Positions 20,857 to 32,788 of a stretch of DNA of 64,000 nt are shown one piece after another. The stretch's first letter is position 1. Each line of letters opens with the position of its first letter. The notes under the pieces were generated by a model. The model did not search any database. It was not told where the DNA came from and saw only the letters and a program-made list of their open reading frames with translations. Position numbers and translations under genes: made by a program. This DNA is from Heliocidaris tuberculata (lineage: Eukaryota; Echinodermata; Echinoidea; Camarodonta; Echinometridae): contig CM046842.1 in the NCBI GenBank assembly GCA_025618425.1, positions 23,233,266-23,297,265 on the forward strand, read 5' to 3'.

Positions 20857-22925
20857 AGACCCCGGGATACAATATTTATTTTCGTATCATTCTCGTTGAT
20901 TTGTGATTAGCGTTAGTCCACGAAATGAGGGGGCACTCCATAGGTTGTAAAATTAAATCAAGTGAAAAGAAAAAAATAATAATATCATTATTATAAAACA
21001 ATACTTGAAAGAATGTTGTTTTATTTTATAAACGGGTACATAATGCGTTATCCTGACCCTTCGTATTTTGCTCGCATGTACATGTATGTGTTTTTTTTTT
21101 AAAGAAGAAGAAATAAAGAATTTTCATGATATGTAATAAACGGGATGGGTGTTTTATTAGTGCTCCACTGCCCCTAGATCTTCCATTCGGGGTATGTATG
21201 GATGCATGCATGCATAGGCGTTTGAGGCGGGCTGTGGTTTGGGGGCAGCCCCCTCTCCTGAAAATATTAAAATAACCAATATTCTCGCACCCACCACCCT
21301 CATTTTCGGGCAGTGAGCTGGTGCCTTTGCAATCTGTATATCTTATCTAGAGTATTATGGCGGAATTATGTGTTCACAGTAGTGAAATATCAAGTGTTTG
21401 CTCGTTTGCTCCGCTTGCTGACATCATTATGAAACCAGAAAGTTAATACTCGGGCAACAGATGTGAGCCCCATACCCCTACATGTGTGTATGTGTCAAGA
21501 TGATCAGTGGCCAGAGGCGTAATTTTAGAAATATTTCTGGCCCGCATAAACTAACTCTTGCTGCGCCAGCAGGTAGGGGGGGGGGGCACGTACCATGGGC
21601 GGCACTTGGAGGGGGCACAAAATACGCAAAAGAGAGAGAGAGAAAAAAAAAAGGGGGGATTTAAGAAAATCGTAGTTTCTAAGGATAATGCGCCCCAAAT
21701 CGGCATAATAAATGCATTGGAAATACAGTTTTTTTAGGGTTTAAAATGCAAAAATTATCTAAAGCTCAGTTGCTTTGCTCCCTCGCATAATTATTTTTCA
21801 GATTCTTATAATTTTGCGCCCCCCCCCCAGTAAACTATATATACATGAAGTTTTTAAATAGCTTTCATCTAAGGTTTCCAAATTTGACAAATAAAGATGT
21901 AATTCTTGTTGCTTTGCTCGCTATCATGTAAGTTTTTTTTCCGCCTCTTGCTCAGTTGCAATGGTCAATTGCAAAATTTCCTGGGTAAAATGCGCAAGAA
22001 ATTGCGTTTTTTTCAGGGTTAAAATGCAAAACATTTGCTGCTCGGTCGCTTTGTACAATAACGTAGATAAGTTTTGGCAGTGGCGGATCCAAGATTTCTT
22101 GAGGGAGGGGGCTCAATCTTTACAAAAAATTTTGACAAGCAAAAAAAAAAAAAAAAAAAAACAGAAAAGAAAAGAAAGAAAAAAAAATGGTCCTCAGCAT
22201 TTTTTTTTTTTGGCCCCTTTTGCACTCAAAAAATCTCTGACAAGCAAAAAACAATGGACCTCAGCTTTTTTTTTTTTTTTTTGGCCCCTTTTTCACTCAA
22301 AAAATCTCTGACTCCTCACTGAGTTTTGGCACTCTGTGAGGAGGCGCACCTTCATTGTTTGCCCCTGGGACCATGGACCCTAGATACACCACTGGTTCCA
22401 GTGTCACATAGAATTTGAAATCACACATCGTTCCATCAAGAAATACGTACCTTACGATGGTCAATGTATACTGACGATACGAGTAGGAACCAACAAAGTG
22501 AGATATTTGATAATTAATTATGCTTCCTTGTTTTGTTTTTTGGTTGTTTTTTGTTGTTTTTGTTGCTGTTGTTGTTTTTTTTAAATGCTGATTAACAAAA
22601 GCAATGAGAAACAGAAATGGAAAAGACTGAAAGAAAATTCATCATAATTCTACAATAATCCTCATGCATTAAAGTATAGGAAAACTGTTTGGTATCATGA
22701 GAAAGGGTGATAATTTTAGATCCTATAGCTTTTGTACACTACATTCTATGATACAAGAAATGGTTAAAGAAGTGAAGGAATTTGAAAAGGAAGCATTGTT
22801 CATATTTGGGTAAAACTCGAAACAAGGAAAATCCCTTGGCACGGTAAGAGTCTGTTAAGAACATGTATACCACTATCATGCGTTTAATCTCCTCTGACAA
22901 TATTCCCTGCTTTTCTTGACAACAG
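20785..22925. other. Intron 2 of the glycosyltransferase gene
   Basis: Holds a G run of about 30 (20827-20855), GGCGGC/GGGGG elements at 21565-21660, poly-A/poly-T elements, a TTGTTG run at 22545-22580 and A/T low complexity. No exon is seen. Confidence 0.75.
22077..22322. repeat. GGCGGATCC-type dispersed repeat, internally duplicated
   Basis: CAGTGGCGGATCCAAGATTT, GGGAGGGGGCTCAATC, AAAATTTTGACAAGCAAA then poly-A. Inside, TGGCCCCTTTTGCACTCAAA, AAATCTCTGACAAGC is repeated as TGGCCCCTTTTTCACTCAAA, AAATCTCTGACTCC about 70 bp later. Confidence 0.7.
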
Positions 22926-23098
22926 ATTTTCCGGACCGACAGTCAACAGTTCAGCTACGATACGCCCCCACCGTTCGTCATCCTCACAGCTACAGATAAA
23001 AACTTCATAGACCTGACGGAGAATTGGCGAGCCAGCATTAAACGTCTCAAGCTACCTTATGATATTCTACTAATGACCGAAGATGAGGAGGCACACGA
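22926..23098 (+). CDS. Glycosyltransferase, exon 3 (start of catalytic fold)
   Basis: After acceptor GACAACAG the exon encodes IFRTDSQQFSYDTPPPFVIL, TATDKNFIDLTENWRASIKR, then LKLPYDILLMTEDEEAHE, with a phase-2 donor GA|GTGAGT (23099). FVILTATDKNFIDLTENW followed by a Pro-x-Asp-Ile-Leu strand is how nucleotide-sugar transferases of the PF03407 type open: a beta strand, a helix, then a second strand. Residues about 126-183. Confidence 0.92.
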
Positions 23099-24596
23099 GT
23101 GAGTAGAATGATAACTCCTACTGCCAGTCAGGACCAATATCGACTTCCCGCTATTACCTAAAATAGCAGGTTGTCGTTACTGGCCCAGCCCTGCCGACAG
23201 GGGTCGCAAACGCAGCATGTTTTACCGCGTGTTGTGGCAATGGAGAAAATTACGTGTCATCAAACAATTGCTTTTTAGGCAATGTTCAACACAAGTATCG
23301 CAATGACGCTATATTTGGCGACAGTCGAAAGTGGACATTGGTCCTAGCTGAATATGCCAAGGGGATCGCTTCTTCTGATTTTACGAAAACACATGCGAAC
23401 AAGGCTTACTTTCTTTCTTTCAAACCCCTGCACTTCTTTATAGGGTACCAATCACCAAAAATAATTTTGTTATGTATGTTGCAGACTGCATGTCGTTATA
23501 CTATATTCGAAATATGGGCTTCAAATATTTATTCTATAAAGAGATATTGCAATTTTAATTACACTCTCTGTAAGCGTAAAAGCAACTCGTGAGTAGACTA
23601 CTCGACGCACCCTTACGCACTCGCCAAGGTCAAGGCACTGGGTAAAGGCTCGCGCGGAACCCAACTCTGAGTTCGGTTCCACGCGAGTATTTTCATGTTA
23701 TCCTTTATTTCCTTCATACTCATTAACTGTTGACCTATAGAATACCAGAGAAAGTTCTTTGAGGTTGATTTTATACTTTCTAGCTGTACACAAATTATTT
23801 TTTCAGGTGATTGGTACACTTTAACCATGCCGTATATTACACAATAATGTGTACAAAAGTTGAAAGAAAATACATTACCATTCAAGGTTTGTAATGCCGA
23901 TAATTAAACATTTAAACTTTACTCAATTACATCCAATAAAATGATCTCAATGAAAAATCAGGGTTTTTTTTTCTTCCCCCCCCCCCTCCTTTAAGTTTTT
24001 GTTACTCATTTGTTTACTACTGTTTGATGTTTAAGAGAGATTCGTGCTGTAAACATTGAAATAAATTGATCTCCATACATAATTATATTTCTTATTGGAG
24101 CAATGTGCGATTGAAAATACCAGGTTTGTTTGTCACATTTAACATTATTTCACACCGGCACTGCAAACTTTTGATTTATTTTTTATTGAGAAAACAAGGT
24201 CTGTCCCTTTATCCCATTTGGGGACGATACATGTCAAAGATCAGACTGATGGTTAGTGGAACACTCGTAACTACAACATTCATCAGCTGCGGCCCATAGC
24301 CCCAGCCCCCCCCCCCCCCCCATCCCCACTGATATGTACTCATGAATGTCATGTAATCCTTATTCAAGTATGCACTGATGGTGCATTACATGACAATCAA
24401 GGTGGAAGTATCATTTTCAAAAGGGGGAAACATATAGGCTATCCTCTATCACATTGGGAGTGCATGGTTATTTCTAAAAGTGCTCAAAGACAAGTCACTC
24501 CGTGTTTACTAATTGAACTCTGTCAGGTTTGACAAGTGCTAACAACGAAATGGTCATTCTAGTTCACAAGATGCGCAGGTGATTGTTCAATTCTCT
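23099..24596. other. Intron 3, upstream part
   Basis: CGTTACTGGCCCAGCCCTGC, CGACAGGGGTCGCA (23175-23208) resembles CGCTATTGGTCGAGCTCTGC, TGACAGAGGGCGCA at 26704-26737. Homopolymer C runs lie at 23978-23988 and 24306-24321. Open frames here show no coding character. Confidence 0.6.
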
Positions 24597-24604
24597 GTTC
24601 TCTT

Positions 24605-24866
24605 CCGGGGCGGCGCTACAGGGGGGGGGGCAGAGGGGGCGACCGCCCCCCCTATGATTTTTCAAGTAGTGAAAAAAGAAAAAAAAAGAAGAAAAAAGAA
24701 GAAAAGGAGGAAGAAAAGGGAAGAAAGAAGAAATCGGAGTATATATTAAAAGGGAGGTCTTAAACATATAACTCTATATTACCCCTGTTATTTAATGGAG
24801 AAAAAATATGACGTCATCTTTAGGTCGTCTTGCCCCTCCTATCAAAATACCCTGGCGCCGCCCCTG
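24605..24866. mobile_element. hAT-like MITE with 8-bp target-site duplication
   Basis: Left terminus CCGGGGCGGCGCTACAGGG and right terminus, reverse complement, CAGGGGCGGCGCCAGGG. The 8-mer GTTCTCTT flanks it on both sides (24597-24604 and 24867-24874). The CAGGGGCGG-type ends with an 8-bp duplication are typical of hAT-superfamily non-autonomous elements. The body is G-, A- and T-rich and non-coding. Confidence 0.85.
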
Positions 24867-24884
24867 GTTCTCTTTATTGGTTGC

Positions 24885-25280
24885 CATTTGACAAAAGGAT
24901 TATCTTTTAAATTCTGTTACTAGTACATCATTTGGTTTACTCTCTTTCCCCCAACATACCTGCGCAACTCTATTTCCAAATGCAATCCCACACGAAGTCT
25001 TCGCTCATCATCAGACACACTGTTGATACACCTAGAATAAAACATGCTTGGAGCGATCCGGCTTTCTCAGCTATGGGTCCGAAACTCTGGAATAAATACT
25101 CTCTACAATTACGTCAACTGTCGTCAACAGAAATATTTAAATCACAACTGAAAACCTCTTTGTTCTTTTCGTTGTAATTATGTTAAGGAGAATTCTGTCT
25201 GTATTTTTCTCTAAGCTTCATGAGCACCGAAAGGTGAACCTGTGCGCTATATAAAGTAGCCACTATTATTATTATCCAGT
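24885..25280 (+). mobile_element. 3' end of a second LINE (severely 5'-truncated)
   Basis: The frame gives VDTPRIKHAWSDPAFSAMGP, then KLWNKYSLQLRQLSSTEIFK and SQLKTSLFFSL with a stop at 25175-25177. The order (R..A, GPKLWN.LP, S...FK..LKT.LF) is the C-terminus of CR1/L2-like reverse transcriptase proteins. The 3' end GTGCGCTATATAAAGTAGCC then (ATT)n is the usual LINE 3' hairpin and microsatellite tail. It ends about 20 bases before the next exon's acceptor. Confidence 0.85.
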
Positions 25281-25301
25281 TATTTTCCTTTTCCTTTGCA
25301 G

Positions 25302-25890
25302 GTACTTCAACCGGCAGACCACACAGAGGTTTCGGAGTGTGCTATCCAGTCAGTTCTCATTACCCGGTAAGCTAGCCAAGAACATCTCCACCTACCAGCA
25401 CCTCATCCGCAGACGTACAGTCTACATTCTTTCAATCCTTCAGTCTGGATATGACGTACTACTCGTCGACATCGACGCGGTCTGGTTCAAAGACCCCGTG
25501 AAGCTAATATTCGATGAATACGACAAATACGACATATGGCTCGCTCAGGGGAAGCGGCATCGTTTCCCCTGCCCGTGTTTCTTCTACATGAAATCGACCT
25601 CCAGTGTGATTAAGATGGTATACGACTGGATTGAAAGACTTGCCTATTATAAAGGGAAAGTGGAAACGGACCAAGTGGCGTTGTCTTTCATTCTAGAGGA
25701 GAATAAGCGAAAATTGGAGATCAATTATTTCCCTTATTACCAGTTCCCGATAGGCAAACAGTTTTTTAACTGGACATGGCACGACATAAATGCACATCGT
25801 GTGTATGTTGCCCATGGAAACCATTTAGGCCGATATGATGGAAAGGTGTCTACATTTAAGGAATTTAAAGTATGGCTATTAGATGACTAG
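25302..25890 (+). CDS. Glycosyltransferase, exon 4 (catalytic core, stop)
   Basis: After acceptor CTTTGCAG the exon completes Glu-183 and encodes residues 184-378, stop TAG 25888-25890. It carries VYILSILQSGYDVLLVDID, then AVWFKDPVKLIF; the D239-I240-D241 motif after hydrophobic strand VLLV is the DxD metal and nucleotide-sugar site of this family. Later come CPCFFYMKS, then TDQVALSFILEEN and VYVAHGNHLGRYDGK, matching the TDQ and H/N-rich C-terminal strand of PF03407 proteins. The total is 378 residues with a single membrane anchor, so it should act in the Golgi lumen. Donor sugar and acceptor cannot be read from sequence; relatives transfer pentoses or galactose. Confidence 0.93.
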
Positions 25891-26700
25891 TCCGCTTTTC
25901 TTCAAACCTAGGTGGTCACAAAGCAGACAAGACTTCGTGCCCCAAAGAGGCGGTGTATGGTGGAATACAAGTCGTAACGCGCGAATCAGGGGTCTGAACT
26001 GAGAGACTGTAGACTCTGCCACAGCCATTGAAAAGTAGGGCTTTCAATGCTCCACTCAAGACACAATCTGTTCTGCGTCAAATTCGAGTCTGTATATTTT
26101 GATGGAACGTTTTCCAAAACTATCAATACCGTTTACGGTGAAAACGGGATGATTGAGGACATGTCTTTCAAATACATGTTGTTGTTTTTTTTTTCTTGAA
26201 ACATTAGAATTTGTATTTCAGAGACTGGATCTCTTCTCTCTATAAAGTAGATGTCTCGTGTCTAATGGGCACGTTAACTGATAGCTCAATTGCGAAGCCA
26301 GAATCAGCGTTTTGAAACACAGTTATCAGTTTTAAAACGCTGTTTCGAATTCACGGTACCTTGTTTACAGCTCTTTCTCCACGCAAATTTAAGTGTTTTT
26401 TGTGAGCTTTTTAACCGTGCGTTTCTGCGGCTTCGGACTTAGCTGTGTTTGGAAGCTAGTAAACGCGTATCAAACGCTCATTCTGACTTGAAAAAAAATG
26501 GAGCTAAAGACTAATTTAAAAAAAGAAAAGAAAAAAGATCTATTCGATTTTTGCAAACAAGGGGGGAATTCTGGAAATACGGAGCAGTAATGTGTTACAA
26601 CTTCTATGGAGGAAGAAAACCCTGATTTAGAGAATACGGCACTATCGATCATTAGATAAGATTATTATCGACTTTCGATAATTGCCCCAAAATAACGTTT
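25891..26700. other. Downstream of the glycosyltransferase gene
   Basis: Probable 3' UTR and intergenic sequence. No canonical AATAAA was found close to the stop. TCAGTTTTAAAACGCTG and AGCGTTTTGAAACACAG words (26304-26345) form an imperfect inverted repeat. Confidence 0.5.
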
Positions 26701-27200
26701 TGTCGCTATTGGTCGAGCTCTGCTGACAGAGGGCGCATAGAAAACACGAGAGTCCACTTGTTTTGGAAAAGGTACAATTGCGGCATACAATCAAAGGCCC
26801 TGTTAAGGCGCTTTTTGGAAGCGAACCGTGCCGTAGCGTACCGTGCCGACCCGTGCCGCGCCAAAGCGTACCGAGCCAGGGTGGTTAGAAAGCAGGCGTT
26901 CGGGCGCTTTATTGGGAAGCGTACCTCGGAGGTATGTATTTGGTACGCTTCGCGCTCGAATCCGGGGGGATGATACGTTGCGTAGCTAGCAACCGGGGTC
27001 AGAGGTGAGGAATTTGGCGCGCTATTAAACACATCTGTCGCGCCCTGGGCTCGGTTGATATCATCACGCTGAATCGCGAGCTCTCGATCACTGCACTATA
27101 CACTGTATTGCTGATAAAACTCATGCAGTACGTGAATAAGTAACATGAATAGCGCGCTCGTTGAATTACCACTTCCGGTACGGTACGGTTTGCGTCCACA
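26701..27200. repeat. GC-rich stretch with repeated CGTACCGTGCCG-type words
   Basis: AACCGTGCCGTAGCGTACCG, TGCCGACCCGTGCCGCGCCA and AAGCGTACCGAGCC, then CGGTACGGTACGG at 27176-27188, stand out from the AT-rich surroundings. The words are spaced by about 5-10 bases. Open frames across it are not protein-like. It may be a DNA-transposon terminus or a regulatory cluster. Confidence 0.5.
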
Positions 27201-27499
27201 GAACTCCTAAAGACGTAGAAAGCTCATACCCATTCCCAATGCACAGATCGCGGTATAGCCATCAAACCCGCTGGAGGATTCGCTAGAGTGCACACGCCGC
27301 CATATTGCTTAGTCCTCGATCTTTTCAACTTGCCCACCAGACCGTGTGCTTATCAGTGCCTATTTATATTATATCGGATCTTCTCTATCAAAATAAATGG
27401 TCTTGTGCCTTCTTCACTTGAAATTTGGGAGTTGCCTTTTCCACTGAAGTTCAGTTGCTTTTCATACATAAGTAACGTCAACTAATATCATGTACATTT

Positions 27500-27760
27500 T
27501 TTTTTTTTTTTTTGGAGGGGGAAGAGGTTGTTCTCTTTCAATTAAGACACAAAGAACAGAGTAATATTTATTTCCGGAAAATAAACTTAAGCAGGAAAAC
27601 CTGAAAATTATTGAGAAAACCAAGATTTCCTAAATTTCCACGCGGAAAACCTGGTTTTTGTGATAATTTTTACGATTTCCTGTGTTTACTGCGGGAAATC
27701 GTGGTTTTTGTTAAAATTTTCACACTTCCCTGATTCATGATATAAAATTAAAAACATGGA
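27500..27760. other. Transition zone at the outer edge of the left arm
   Basis: A poly-T/poly-G run (27500-27520), then repeated GGAAAACCTG, AAACCAAGATTTCC and GGAAATCGTGGTTTTTG words, locally self-complementary (27590-27710), precede the first satellite monomer. If the arms were transposon termini, the tip would be sought here. Confidence 0.4.
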
Positions 27761-30700
27761 ACTTTTTAAAGGAGCGCGATTTATTGTTCTTTAGGTATAA
27801 GGCAGTGATTTTGTTTTTATTTAGAGCTGTTAAGGAGCTTCTGTTGTCACCATATTTATATTGAAATCTTTTGATAATTTGGCTTTTCAAAAGCGGGAAA
27901 TGTATATTCAAATATGAACATTTTTCTAAAAGGAGCGTAATTTATTGCTCTTCAGATAGAAAACCAAACATGATTTGAATTGTAAAATATAACATGAAGA
28001 GCATTTTAGTGAAACATATCGGAAAATCCTCATTTAATTTCGAGATTTATAAAAGGAGCATAATTCATTTCGCTTTCGATAAAAGACCATACATGAATTG
28101 TATTGAAACATTTCTATAAAAAGAGCCTAATTTATTGCTCTTTAGATAGGAGACCATAATTCAATTATATTGAAATATTTTACTTGGGACGTTGGCTTTT
28201 TCCGATTTGAATATTCATATTAAAATTTGAAAAGTTTTCTAAGAGGAACATAATTTATTGCTCTTAAGATACAAGACCAAGAAGAATTGAACTGAAAAAT
28301 TTTGCTGGAAGATCGTTCTATTTTGTCATAATGGAAAATCCATATTTAGATAAGAAGAGCATAAAAGGAGCATAATTTGTTGCTCTTTCGATGAAGTCCA
28401 CACATGAATTATATTTAAATATTTTACCTGAGGAGCATTCGATTTTGCGAGAGCGGAAAAACCATATCTAAATGTGAAAAGTTAGTTGAAAGGAACATAA
28501 TTTTTTGCTCTTTAGATTGAAAACCATAACACGAAAGATTTTGAAAAGTATTGCTTGAAGAGCATTCGCTTTTGACATATTGGAAAATCTATATATGAAT
28601 ATTAAAAGTTTCATAAAAGGAGCATTATTTTTTGCTCTGTCCATAGAAGACCATACATGAATGTTCTATAAATATTTCCATAAAAAGAGCGTAATTTATT
28701 GCTCTTTAGGTAAAAGACCATACATCAATTATTTTGAAATCTTTTACTAGAGAAGTTGGCTCTGCCGGATCGGAAAAAACAGATCCAGATATGAAAAGTT
28801 TTCTAAAAAGGAACATAATTTATTGCTCTTAAGATAGAAGACCAAGAAGAATTGAACTGAAAATTTTTACTTGAAGATCATTTTTTGTCATAATGGAAAA
28901 TCTATATTTAGATAAAAGGAGCATAATTTGTTGCTCTTTCGATGAAGATCATACATAAATTATATTGAAATATGTTATGTTACTTGAGGAGCATTTGACT
29001 CTGCGAGATCTGAAAAACCATATCTAAATATGAAAAGTTAGTTGAAAGGAGCATAATTTTTTGCTCTTTAGATTGAAAACCATACACGAATGATTTTGAA
29101 AAGTATTACTTGAAGAGCATACGCTTTTGACATATTGGAAAATCTATATATGAATATGAAAAGTTTTATAAAAGGAGCGTTATTTTTTGCTCTTTCCATG
29201 GAAGACCATACATGAATTGTATATATTTCCATGAAAAGAGCGTAATTTATTGCTCTTTAGATAAAAGACCATACATCAATTGTATTGAAATCTTTTACTA
29301 GAGAAGTTGGCTCTGCCGGATCGAAAAAACCATATCTTGATATAAAAAGTTTTCTAAAAAGGAACATAATTTATTGCTCTTAAGAAAGAAGACAAAGAAG
29401 AATTGAACTGAAAATTTTTACTTGAAGATCATTTTATTTTGTCATAATGGATAATCCATATTTAGAAAAAAGATAGATGAGAAGAGCATAAAAGGAGCAC
29501 AATTTGTTGCTCTTTCGATGAAGACCATACACGAATTATATTGAAATATGTTATTTGAGGAGCATTTGACTTTGCGAGATCGGAAAAACCATATCTAAAT
29601 ATGAAAAGTTAGTTAAAAAGGAGCATAATTTATTGCTCTTTAGATTGAAAACCATACACGAATGATTTTGAAAAGTATTATTTGAAGAGCATTCGGCTTT
29701 GACATATTTGAAAATCCATATATGAATATGAAAAGTTTCATAAAAGGAGCGTTATTTTTTGCTCTTTCCATAGAAGACCATACATGAATTTTATTTAAAT
29801 ATTTCCATAAAAAGAGCGTAATTTATTGCTCTTTAGGTAGAAGACCATACGTCAATTATATTGAAATATTTTACTAGAGAAGTTGGCTTTGCCGGATCGA
29901 AAAAACTATATCTAAATATGAAAAGTTTTCTAAAAGGAACATAATTTACTGCTCTTATGACATGTTAGATAGAAGACAAAGAAGAATTGAATTGAAACAT
30001 TTTACTTGAGGATAATTTGAGTTTGTCATAATGGAAAATCAATATTGAGATAAAAGGAGCATAATTTGTTGCTCTTTCGATGAAGACCATACATGAATTA
30101 TATTGAAATATTTTACTTGAGAAGCATTTGACTTTGCGAGATCGGAAAGACCATATCTAAATATGAAAAGTTAGTTGAAAGGAGCATAATTTTTTGCTCT
30201 TTAGATTGAAAACCATACACGAATGATTTTGAAAAGTTTAACTTGAAGAGTATAACTTGATGAGCATTCGCTTTTTGAAATATTGGAAAATCCATATATG
30301 AATATGAAAAGTTTTATAAAAGGAGCGTTATTTTTCGCTCTTTCCATAGGCGGCCTTACTTGAATTGTATAGAAATATTTCCACAAAAAGAGCGTAATTT
30401 ATTGCTCTTTAGATGGAAGACCAGTCTTAAATTCTAGTGAAATATTTTACCTGAGAAGTTGACTTTGCAAGATCAGAAAAATCCATATTTAAATATGAAA
30501 AGTTTTCTAAATGGAGCATTAATTGTTGCTTTCTTGATAGGAGACCATACTGAATTGTGTTGAAATATCTCTTTAAAAAGAGCGTAATTTATTGCTCTTT
30601 AGATGGAAGACCAATCTTAAATGCTATTGAAATATTTTACTCGAGAAGTTGGCTTAGCAAGATTGGAAAAATCCATATTTAAATATGAAAAGTTTTCCAA

Positions 30701-32300
30701 AAGGAGCAAAATTTATTGCTCTTTCGATGGAAAACCTTTCAAGAATTATTTTTTAAAAGTATTACTTGAATAGAATTTGCTTTTGCCATGTTAGAAAATG
30801 CATATATAAGTATGAAAAGTGTTAAATAACAGGAGCGTTAATTTTTGCTCTTTCAATAGAATACCACACATGAATTATATTGAAATGTTTCTATAATGAG
30901 AGCGTAATTTATTGCCCATTAGTTAGACCATACTTCAATTATATTGAAATCTTTTACTTGAGAAGTGGCTTTGCCATGTCGGAAAATTCATATGGAAATA
31001 TGAAGAATTTTCTAAAAGGACATAATTTATTGCTCCTTTGATAGTAGACCGTACATAAATGGCATTGAAATGTTTTTCTGCAGGAGCATTTGGCTTTGTC
31101 ATGTTGGAAAATCTATATTTAAATAAGAAATTTTTTCCACAAGGAGCATTAGACCTTGACACATCTGAACATCCATAATATTTAAATATGAAATGTTTTT
31201 AAAAAGGAGCGTAATTTATTATTCTTAAGATAGAAAACGGTACAAGAAGTGTCTTGAAAAGTATTACTTGAAGAGCATTTGCTTTTGCCATGTTGGAAAA
31301 TTTGGCTTTGTCATGTTGGAAAATCTAAATTTAAAAAAAAAACAAAAATTTCTACAAGAAGCATTAGACCTTGACAGATCTGAAAATCCATAATATTTAA
31401 ATATGAAATGTTTTCAAAAAGGAGCGTAATTTACTGTTCTTTGAATTGTACTGGATTTTTTACATTGAAATGTTTTACTTGAGGAGTTGGCTCTGCCAGG
31501 TTGGAAACTCCATATTTAAATATGAAAATTATTTTAAAAGGAGCGTATTTTATTGCTCCTTAGACTGAAGACCATACTTGAATTATATTGACAAGTATTA
31601 CTTGAAGAGCATTATAAATTGTCATACTGGAAAATCCATATTTAAATAAGAAACGATTTATAAAAGGAGCCTGATTTTTTATATCTTTCGATAGAATGCC
31701 TCACATAAATAACATTGAAACGTTTTTCTTGAGAAGCAATGGATTTTGCAAGACAGAAAACCTTATTACATGTACTATATTTAGATTTTCAAAATAGTTT
31801 TCTAAAAGAAGCCCAATTTATTGTTCTTCATATAGAAGACCATACATGAAAGTGGAGGTTAATTTTTATGCATAGATGGGGCACCCCACAAGATTTTCAA
31901 GGGGGATGAAAAGTTATTGAAAAGTGCATTATATTTTGTTCTTTAGATATATGAAGAAACATTGGTTTTTCTTGGGCAAAAAAAAAAAAAAATTCTTAAA
32001 AAGATCATAGTTTATATAGACAATCGAGCATACACAAATTTTATTCAAATATTTCAAATGAACAACATTTAGATTTTTTTTTTTAATAGATAGAACATCC
32101 GAAATGATTTGCAAGGTGGAAAAAATTGTTTAAAAAAATGTTAAAAGAATATTCATTTTGGCTGTTGAGATCAAAGCTGCATAGCATTTTGATACAAATG
32201 TGTTTGGAATGGCACAAAGCCTAAGAAGGGGCTCTTTCGACTGTAGTTCCTGTACAATTTACATGGGGGGGGGGGGGGGAATGTTAAAAATAGCATTTAT
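27760..32300. repeat. Left satellite array, about 126-bp monomer with higher-order repeat
   Basis: The monomer holds AAAAGGAGCATAATTTATTG, CTCTTT, GAAGACCATACATGAATT, ATTGAAATATTTTACTTGAG, GGAAAATCCATATTTAAATA, TGAAAAGTTTTCT. In 28060-30420 five monomers (about 126, 126, 67, 123 and 110 bp) form a unit of about 560 bp repeated four times; the marker AATTTGTTGCTCTTTCGATG appears near 28373, 28924, 29501 and 30062. Outside this core the monomers are more diverged, and from 31860 to 32300 they grade into sequence unlike the rest. GAGCATAATTTATTGCTC is itself nearly palindromic. No genes: short open frames on either strand are satellite translations. Confidence 0.93.
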
Positions 32301-32788
32301 TTTCGCTGTTTCGATGGAAAATCCTAATGATTGAGGAGCCGTCACATCTGTTGCTGTAATAAGACGAGTGAAATCCTGCAAAGCATTCTCTCCTATTGAT
32401 GTAACTTGTCACCATCTGGGTCGATCATCTCATTCACTCTGAAAGAAAAGGAAAAAATAAATAATGGGTGAGTATACATAATGATCTATAACCATTTCCA
32501 TTATTGGCCTAACTGGTAATCACCATATGGTAAATGGCTATTAGACCAAATGATCATAGATGCAATGGATACTGGCCCTACTGGCTGTATTAATTCAACA
32601 TATTCACTGATGTTATTGTTAGACTACTGGACCAAAGTATGATGGCAAAATTGATAGGTTAATTTTGTGTTTAGCCTGGTCACCCCCCCCCCCCCCCCCA
32701 TCATAGATGAACATGATGAGTAGAAAGATAATTAGAAAAATTCACTGAAAACTTGTGAGCACATTTTTAATGCAGCAGGCCTCAATCC
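32300..32788. other. Left arm, unique part next to the satellite
   Basis: Contains the undisturbed junction TGGGTGAGTATACATAATGA (32465-32484), which in the right arm is split by a fold-back element. A poly-C run (32683-32699) corresponds to the poly-G run at 58690-58700. Non-coding. Confidence 0.7.
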
